Below the pieces are notes generated by a model that worked only from the letters and a program-made list of their open reading frames with translations, was not told the origin of the DNA and searched no databases. 64,000 bases of DNA, taken from assembly GCF_900104895.1 (NCBI RefSeq), contig NZ_LT629742.1:3100001-3164000 (forward strand). The letters are read 5' to 3'. The stretch is from Microterricola viridarii. GTDB taxonomy: Bacteria; Actinomycetota; Actinomycetes; Actinomycetales; Microbacteriaceae. Position 1 is the stretch's first letter. Each line of letters begins with the position of its first letter. Shown in pieces: positions 59,268-64,000 of this stretch. The position numbers and the translations under genes are program-made.

Positions 59268-60695
59268 CTATGCCCCGCGGAGGAACGCGGTGATGGCGCG
59301 GCTGAGCGCCACGGCGTCGTCCACGTGCACGAGCTCGCGAGCCGAGTGCATCGACAGCAGCGGCACGCCGACGTCGACGGTGCGGATGCCGAGGCGGGTG
59401 GCCGTGAGCGGTCCGATCGTCGAGCCGCACGGCACGGTGTTGTTCGAGACGAACTCCTGGAACGAGACGCCGGCCGCCGAGCAGGAGCGCACCCAGAGGG
59501 CGGCGCCGGCGGCATCCGTCGCGTAACGCTGGTTGGCGTTGATCTTCAACAGCGGTCCGCCGCCGGCGTGCGGGCGCACGTTCGGGTCGTGCCGCTCACC
59601 GTAGTTCGGGTGCACGGCGTGGCCGGCATCGGCGGAGACGCACCAGGAGCCGGCGAACGCCTGCAGCTGCTGCGAGGCGGTCGCGCCGAGGCCGTCGCCG
59701 ATGCGGCTGAGCACGTCTGCCAGGAACGGTCCGGAGGCACCGGAACGGGTCTCGGAGCCGAGCTCCTCGTGGTCGAAGGCGGCGAGCACGCTGATGTGCT
59801 GAACGGTTGCGGGCGTGCGGGCGGGCGCTGCGGCATCCGACCCGCTCGGCGCCGTCGCGAGGGAGGCGACGTCGATCAGGGCGACGAGGGCCGCGTAGAC
59901 GGAGCTGAGGTTGTCCATGCGGCCGGAGGCGAACAGCGCCTCGTTCAGACCGAAGCGGGCGGGCGCCGCGGTGTCGGCGGTGAGGATGTCGTAGCCGGCG
60001 ACGTCTTCGGGGTTCAGCCCGGCGATGCCAGCGAGGTGGCCGAGGAGGTCGGCCTCGCTCGGGTCGCCGACGCCCCAGACGGGCTGGGTGTGCCGCTGCT
60101 TGTCGAGCGTGAGGCCGTCATTGACGCCGCGGTCGAGGTGGATCGCGAGCTGCGGGATGCGCAGGAACGGGCCGGTGCGCACCAGGTGGGCGTGGCCGTC
60201 GCGGGTGACGAGGCGGCCGGCGAGCTCGAGCTCGCGGTCGAGCCAGGAGTTCAGCAGCGGGCCGCCGTAGACCTCGACGCCGGCCTGCAGCCAGCCGTTC
60301 GACCCGGTGGTCGGCTTCGGCTTGAGCTTGAAACCGGGCGAGTCGGTGTGCGCGCCGAGGATACGGAACGGGGTGGTGGGGCCGGATGCCGCTGGCTGCA
60401 CCCACGCGATGATCGCGCCGTCGCGCACGACGAAGAAGCGGCCGGGGGCGTCGCTGTCGGTGTTGTCGGAGCTGGCGTCGCTGTTGTCGTCGCTGGCGTT
60501 GTCGTGGCTCGCACCGGCATCCGCTACGGGCCTCGGCCACTCTGCAGTCTCGTCCAGGCCGGTGAATCCGGCCTCCGTCAGTCGCCGCGCGACCTCTGCG
60601 GCCGCGTGGTACGACGACGGCGAGGCCTGGATGAAGCGGGCGAAATCTTCGATGTAGGCGGTGGTGTAGACATCGGCACTGACTTCAAGATTCAT
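59268..60695 (-). CDS. M18-family aminopeptidase
   Basis: A 475-residue zinc aminopeptidase (aspartyl aminopeptidase type). Metal-binding regions are ILGAHTDSPGFKLKP, FDHEELGSETRSGASGPFL, VSADAGHAVHPNYGERHDP and LLSMHSARELVHVDD. It removes N-terminal residues from peptides in the cytosol as a dodecameric particle in characterised relatives. The ATG (MNLEVSAD) follows TTGGAT by 6 nt. An Asp/Asn/Ser-rich insert (SHDNASDDNSDASSDNTDSD) near residues 60-80 comes from short tandem DNA repeats. Confidence 0.92.
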   Translation of the reverse strand: MNLEVSADVYTTAYIEDFARFIQASPSSYHAAAEVARRLTEAGFTGLDETAEWPRPVADAGASHDNASDDNSDASSDNTDSDAPGRFFVVRDGAIIAWVQPAASGPTTPFRILGAHTDSPGFKLKPKPTTGSNGWLQAGVEVYGGPLLNSWLDRELELAGRLVTRDGHAHLVRTGPFLRIPQLAIHLDRGVNDGLTLDKQRHTQPVWGVGDPSEADLLGHLAGIAGLNPEDVAGYDILTADTAAPARFGLNEALFASGRMDNLSSVYAALVALIDVASLATAPSGSDAAAPARTPATVQHISVLAAFDHEELGSETRSGASGPFLADVLSRIGDGLGATASQQLQAFAGSWCVSADAGHAVHPNYGERHDPNVRPHAGGGPLLKINANQRYATDAAGAALWVRSCSAAGVSFQEFVSNNTVPCGSTIGPLTATRLGIRTVDVGVPLLSMHSARELVHVDDAVALSRAITAFLRGA

Positions 60696-60716
60696 GAGTC
60701 CATCCAAGCAGACCTG

Positions 60717-60845
60717 CGCGACGCGCAGCGTCGCGAAAGGCGGCAGCCCAACCCAAGGAATCCTCCGGACAGCTACCGATGCTCGCCGAGTTTCGACAAG
60801 CTCAACCAACGGGCACGGGGTTCGCCGAGCTCAACCAGAGGGAGC
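60717..60845. repeat. dispersed-repeat copy joined to REP fragments
   Basis: GCGAAAGGCGGCAGCCCAAC, then CCAAGGAATCCTCCGGACAG, is an inverted copy of the family at 20931. It is followed by TTTCGACAAGCTCAACCAAC and GAGCTCAACCAGAGGG fragments. The same composite order (repeat then REP) is seen at 32054-32180. Confidence 0.75.
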
Positions 60846-60856
60846 GACGCGGGCGG

Positions 60857-61381
60857 CTACACCCAGAACCCGTCGTGCACCGCGCGGGCCTCGGCGGCGA
60901 GCACCTCGGCCGGGCCGGAGACGACGGTCGGGCGTTGCCCGGCGGCGAACACCTCGCGACAGGGCAGCCGCATCGTGGGATTCTCCGGGTTGGCGCCGGT
61001 GATCGCGTACAGCTCCGCCTCGGCGAGCGCGTAGACGACCCGGCCGATGCCGGCCCAGTAGATGGCGCCGGCGCACATCGCGCACGGCTCGCAGCTCGTG
61101 TACAGCGTGCACGAGTCCAGCTCGGCCGGCGTGTAGTCGCGGGAGGCCAGGCGCACGAGGTTGGTCTCGGCGTGGCCGGTCGCGTCCCCGGTGGTGACGA
61201 CCGTGTTCTCGGCCTCGAGCAGCACCGTGCCGGCGGCATCCGTCAACACGGCCCCGAAGGGATGGTTGCCGTGGCTGCGGGAGCGCGCGGCGACCCGGAT
61301 GGAATCGAGCAGCCGGTCGAGGTCGCGCGGCCCGGGCTCGGCGGGGGCCGGCACGGCGCGGGCAGGGGAATCGCTCGTCAT
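60857..61381 (-). CDS. nucleoside deaminase (guanine/cytidine deaminase fold)
   Basis: A 174-residue zinc deaminase. Ligands and the proton-shuttling Glu are in ATGHAETNLVRLA and SCEPCAMCAGAIYWAGIGRV. NHPFGAVL near residue 40 and the overall length fit guanine deaminase or related purine deaminases better than the tRNA enzyme TadA. CAGAAT lies 6 nt before the ATG. Confidence 0.85.
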   Translation of the reverse strand: MTSDSPARAVPAPAEPGPRDLDRLLDSIRVAARSRSHGNHPFGAVLTDAAGTVLLEAENTVVTTGDATGHAETNLVRLASRDYTPAELDSCTLYTSCEPCAMCAGAIYWAGIGRVVYALAEAELYAITGANPENPTMRLPCREVFAAGQRPTVVSGPAEVLAAEARAVHDGFWV

Positions 61382-61459
61382 GCGCCCATTCTGCACGCGC
61401 ACCCCCGCGTTCGCGAGCGAAACCACCCACCGGATGCGCTTCAGGCTTACCCTGAAGAC

Positions 61460-63691
61460 ATGCTCACGCCACCGCTTGCCGCCCAGGTTCCGACGGAACG
61501 CGTTCACCACGGCGACGTCTACGTCGACAACTACGAGTGGATGCGCGACAAAGACAGCCCCGCCGTTCAGGCGCACCTGCACGCGGAGAACGCGTACACG
61601 AAGGCCCGCACCTCCCACCTGAGCATCCTGCAGGAACAGCTCTTCGAGGAGATCAAGGCGCGCACACAGGAGACTGACCTCAGCGTGCCCGTGCGCCGCG
61701 GCGACTGGTGGTACTTCACCCGCACCATCGAGGGCCAGCAGTACGGCGTGCACTGCCGGGCCCCCATTGCGGATGCCGACGACTGGACTCCCCCGACGAT
61801 CGCCGCGCCCGCCGCCGCGGAGGCCGGGGCCGCGGCGCCCGACAACGCCGCGAGCCCGGCGGTGACGGCGCGGGTGGCGACCACCCTGCCCGGCGAGCAG
61901 GTGCTGCTCGATGACAACGCCGAGGCCGAGGGGCACGAGTTCTTCGAGCTCGGCACCTTCGCCCTCAGCACCGACGGAAGCATGCTGCTGTACGGCGTCG
62001 ACGTTGAGGGCGATGAGCGCTACACGCTGCGGGTGCGGATGCTCGACCGGCCCGCCAGCGCGGACGAGACGGAGGCCGGCGTCATCCGGTTCAGCGCCGC
62101 CGACGACCTCGCCGACGAGATCGTGGACACGGCGGCCGGCGCCCTGTTCGACCCGAGCGGCCGCTACATCTTCTACACGACCGTCGACGACGCCTGGCGC
62201 CCCGACACCGTCTGGCGCTACGACCTCGGCGCGGAGGCGGCCGCCGTCCAGGTGTTCCACGAGCCGGACGAGCGCTATTGGGTGGGCGTGGGCGCGACCC
62301 GCAGCCGCAAGTACCTCGTGATCGAGCTGGGCTCGAACATCACCAGCGAGACCCGGCTGCTGGACGCCGGCGACCCGACCGGCGAGTTCGCCGTGGTCTG
62401 GCCGCGCGAGGACGGCGTCGAGTACGACGTCGAGCACGTCGTGGTCGGCACGCAGGACCGCCTGCTCATCGTGCACAACCGCGACGCCATCAACTTCGAG
62501 CTGGTCAGCGTCGCGGCATCCGACCCCCTCGGCGAGCGCCGCGTCATCCTGGCGCACAACCCAGAGGTGCGTCTGGAGGGCGTCGAGGCGTTCCGCGACT
62601 TCGTGGCGATCGAATACCGCCGCGAGGGGCTGACCCGACTGGCCGTGGCGATGGTGCCCCGCAACGGCGGGCGCTACGAGGACACCCCGCACGAGCTGCA
62701 CTTCGACGAGCAGCTTTTCGCCGTCGGCCTGGCCGGCAACCCCGAGTGGGGCCAGAAGACGATCCGCCTCGGCTACACGAGCTTCGTCACGCCGTCGACC
62801 GTCTACGACTACGTCGTGGAGGAGGACGAGCTGCGGATGCTGAAGCAGCAGCCCGTGCTGGGCCGGTTCGACCCGGCGCTCTACACGCAGCGGCGCGAGT
62901 GGGCGACGGCCCCTGACGGCACGCGGGTGCCGATCTCGCTGGTCTACCGCACCGACCTCGTGACGCCGGGCGAGCCCGCGCCGACGCTGCTCTACGGCTA
63001 CGGCTCCTACGAGGCCAGCATGGACCCGAGCTTCGGCATCGCCCGGCTCAGCCTGCTCGACCGCGGCATCGTGTTCGCCATCGCGCACGTGCGCGGCGGC
63101 GGCGAGCTCGGCCGGCTCTGGTACGAGAACGGCAAGAAGCTGCACAAGCGCAACACGTTCACCGACTTCATCGCCTGCGCCAAGCACCTGATCGACCGCG
63201 ACTTCACCGCCAGCGACCGGCTGGTGGCCGAGGGCGGCAGCGCCGGCGGGCTGCTCATGGGCGCCGTGGCGAACCTCGCCCCGCAGCTGTTCTCCGGCAT
63301 CCTCGCCGAGGTGCCGTTCGTCGACCCGCTCACCTCGATCCTGGACCCCTCGCTGCCGCTCACGGTGATCGAGTGGGACGAGTGGGGCGACCCTCTGCAC
63401 GACGAGGAGGTCTACTTCTACATGAAGGGCTACTCGCCACTGGAGAACGTGCACGACACGCACTACCCCCGCATCCTCGCCGTCACGAGCATCAACGACA
63501 CCCGCGTGCTCTACGTGGAGCCGGCCAAGTGGGTGGCGAAGCTGCGCGAGGTCGGCGCGGACGCGCTGCTCAAGACCGAGATGGCGGCCGGGCACGGCGG
63601 CGTCTCCGGCCGGTACAGTGCCTGGCGGGAGCGGGCGTTCAACTACGCCTGGGTGATCGACGCGCTGGGGGCGCACCCGAGCGGCGAGTAG
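61460..63691 (+). CDS. S9 prolyl oligopeptidase family protease (oligopeptidase B-like)
   Basis: A 743-residue enzyme of full length. A seven-bladed propeller (about 70-430) precedes the alpha/beta-hydrolase domain. The catalytic Ser is in EGGSAGGLLMGAV, Asp in TSINDTRVLYVEP and His in AAGHGGVSGR. LLYGYGSYEASMDPSFG and VRGGGELGRLWYENGKKLHK are typical of oligopeptidase B, which cuts after basic residues. A 40-residue Ala-rich insert near residue 120 extends a propeller loop. TACCCT lies 6 nt before the ATG; upstream in-frame codons overlap the divergent deaminase. Confidence 0.93.
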   Translation: MLTPPLAAQVPTERVHHGDVYVDNYEWMRDKDSPAVQAHLHAENAYTKARTSHLSILQEQLFEEIKARTQETDLSVPVRRGDWWYFTRTIEGQQYGVHCRAPIADADDWTPPTIAAPAAAEAGAAAPDNAASPAVTARVATTLPGEQVLLDDNAEAEGHEFFELGTFALSTDGSMLLYGVDVEGDERYTLRVRMLDRPASADETEAGVIRFSAADDLADEIVDTAAGALFDPSGRYIFYTTVDDAWRPDTVWRYDLGAEAAAVQVFHEPDERYWVGVGATRSRKYLVIELGSNITSETRLLDAGDPTGEFAVVWPREDGVEYDVEHVVVGTQDRLLIVHNRDAINFELVSVAASDPLGERRVILAHNPEVRLEGVEAFRDFVAIEYRREGLTRLAVAMVPRNGGRYEDTPHELHFDEQLFAVGLAGNPEWGQKTIRLGYTSFVTPSTVYDYVVEEDELRMLKQQPVLGRFDPALYTQRREWATAPDGTRVPISLVYRTDLVTPGEPAPTLLYGYGSYEASMDPSFGIARLSLLDRGIVFAIAHVRGGGELGRLWYENGKKLHKRNTFTDFIACAKHLIDRDFTASDRLVAEGGSAGGLLMGAVANLAPQLFSGILAEVPFVDPLTSILDPSLPLTVIEWDEWGDPLHDEEVYFYMKGYSPLENVHDTHYPRILAVTSINDTRVLYVEPAKWVAKLREVGADALLKTEMAAGHGGVSGRYSAWRERAFNYAWVIDALGAHPSGE

Positions 63692-63922
63692 CCGGGCCGG
63701 CGGCTCCCCCGTTGGCTCGAGGGAGCGCCAGCGACCGAGGCCAACCCGCGGCTCCCCTCCGACGGGTTGGGAGGCGTTCGGCGGATGCGGCGGCCGTTTC
63801 CGACCCGGAACCGCCTCCCGATCCCCCGGTTGCCTCCCAATCGTGCGCCGGCGGATGCCGGGGCGGCGCGCGCGGCCGCCCGCACCGCGCTTGCTGTCAG
63901 CGGGGCGTGACACACTGGGTGC
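63692..63922. other. 231-bp intergenic region with a REP fragment
   Basis: Begins with a REP fragment (GCTCCCCCGTTGGCTCGAGG at 63702) and then holds G+C-rich DNA without a convincing gene. A -10-like CACACT at 63911 serves the next gene. Confidence 0.5.
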
Positions 63923-64000
63923 ATGCTCGCACCCACGTATCCGCTCGTGGATGTCGGCGACATCATCCGCCTCGTCGGCCGCGGCCTGTACGAGCGTGGG
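63923..64000 (+). CDS. start of an unidentified gene, cut by the window end
   Basis: Twenty-six codons are visible, beginning MLAPTYPLVDVGDIIRLVGR and continuing open to the last base. The ATG lies 6 nt after CACACT, matching the leaderless pattern of neighbouring genes. Too little is present for a family call. Confidence 0.55.
   Translation, partial: MLAPTYPLVDVGDIIRLVGRGLYERG

Noticed and set aside
60857-63913. A 1018-codon minus-strand frame
   Set aside because: Only the final 174 codons (deaminase) have family motifs. The remainder is antisense to the S9 peptidase.

Overview
The window is high-GC DNA (roughly two thirds G+C) with dense genes, GTG starts and many apparently leaderless gene starts. 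Together with the gene content this points to an actinobacterium, most probably of the family Microbacteriaceae. No plasmid or phage backbone, rRNA operon or CRISPR array is visible. The block metG-tatD-rsmA-ispE, with rsmI/pmt on one side and glmU-prs on the other, matches a gene neighbourhood I know from Mycobacterium, so much of the window is core chromosome with accessory pieces set into it.

Layout. (1) 1-2725: a GntR-family regulator and an iolC-containing sugar/inositol operon that share a candidate operator. (2) 2843-8608: an idonate/gluconate module (idnD, idnO, gntP, gntK on minus; gnd on plus) that would feed gluconate into the pentose phosphate pathway. (3) 8758-9582: a secreted lipoprotein of unknown function. 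(4) 9619-17541: a cell-surface polysaccharide locus with a processive glycosyltransferase, a UDP-sugar dehydrogenase, a large modular deacetylase with four 93-residue repeats and three cell-wall-binding repeats, and a sugar-nucleotide epimerase. (5) 17538-20677: an APC permease, paired DUF202 membrane proteins and small unknowns. (6) 21003-24283: prs, glmU, tRNA-Gln and a MarR regulator. (7) 24401-27141: a methionine ABC importer (metQ-metN-metI). (8) 27355-35789: ABC-F ATPase, ispE, rsmA, tatD and metG, interrupted by an endonuclease-fold gene bracketed by two long palindromes. (9) 35849-47386: oxidoreductases, rsmI, protein mannosyltransferase, desaturase, a YeiH exporter, a guanidinium exporter behind a guanidine-III riboswitch, an acetyltransferase pair and serine dehydratase. 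(10) 47517-50930: a compact type III polyketide synthase, methyltransferase and FAD oxygenase operon. (11) 51002-64000: rhodanese, RibD-like reductase, acylphosphatase, a RecQ helicase fused to a phosphoribosyltransferase-like domain, a DUF222-HNH nuclease, peptidases and a deaminase, separated by repeat-rich intergenic DNA.

The most interesting items are: the palindrome-bracketed nuclease gene at 29293-30465; the guanidine-III riboswitch at 43548-43588; a 29-bp perfect A+T-rich palindrome over the prs stop codon; a dispersed repeat family with at least five members; the satellite-like array at 57404-57972; the type III PKS cassette; and a window-wide promoter pattern (-10 hexamer, then 5-7 nt, then the start codon) that fixes the start of about 24 genes. 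Everything here was read by eye from the sequence; no database search was run.
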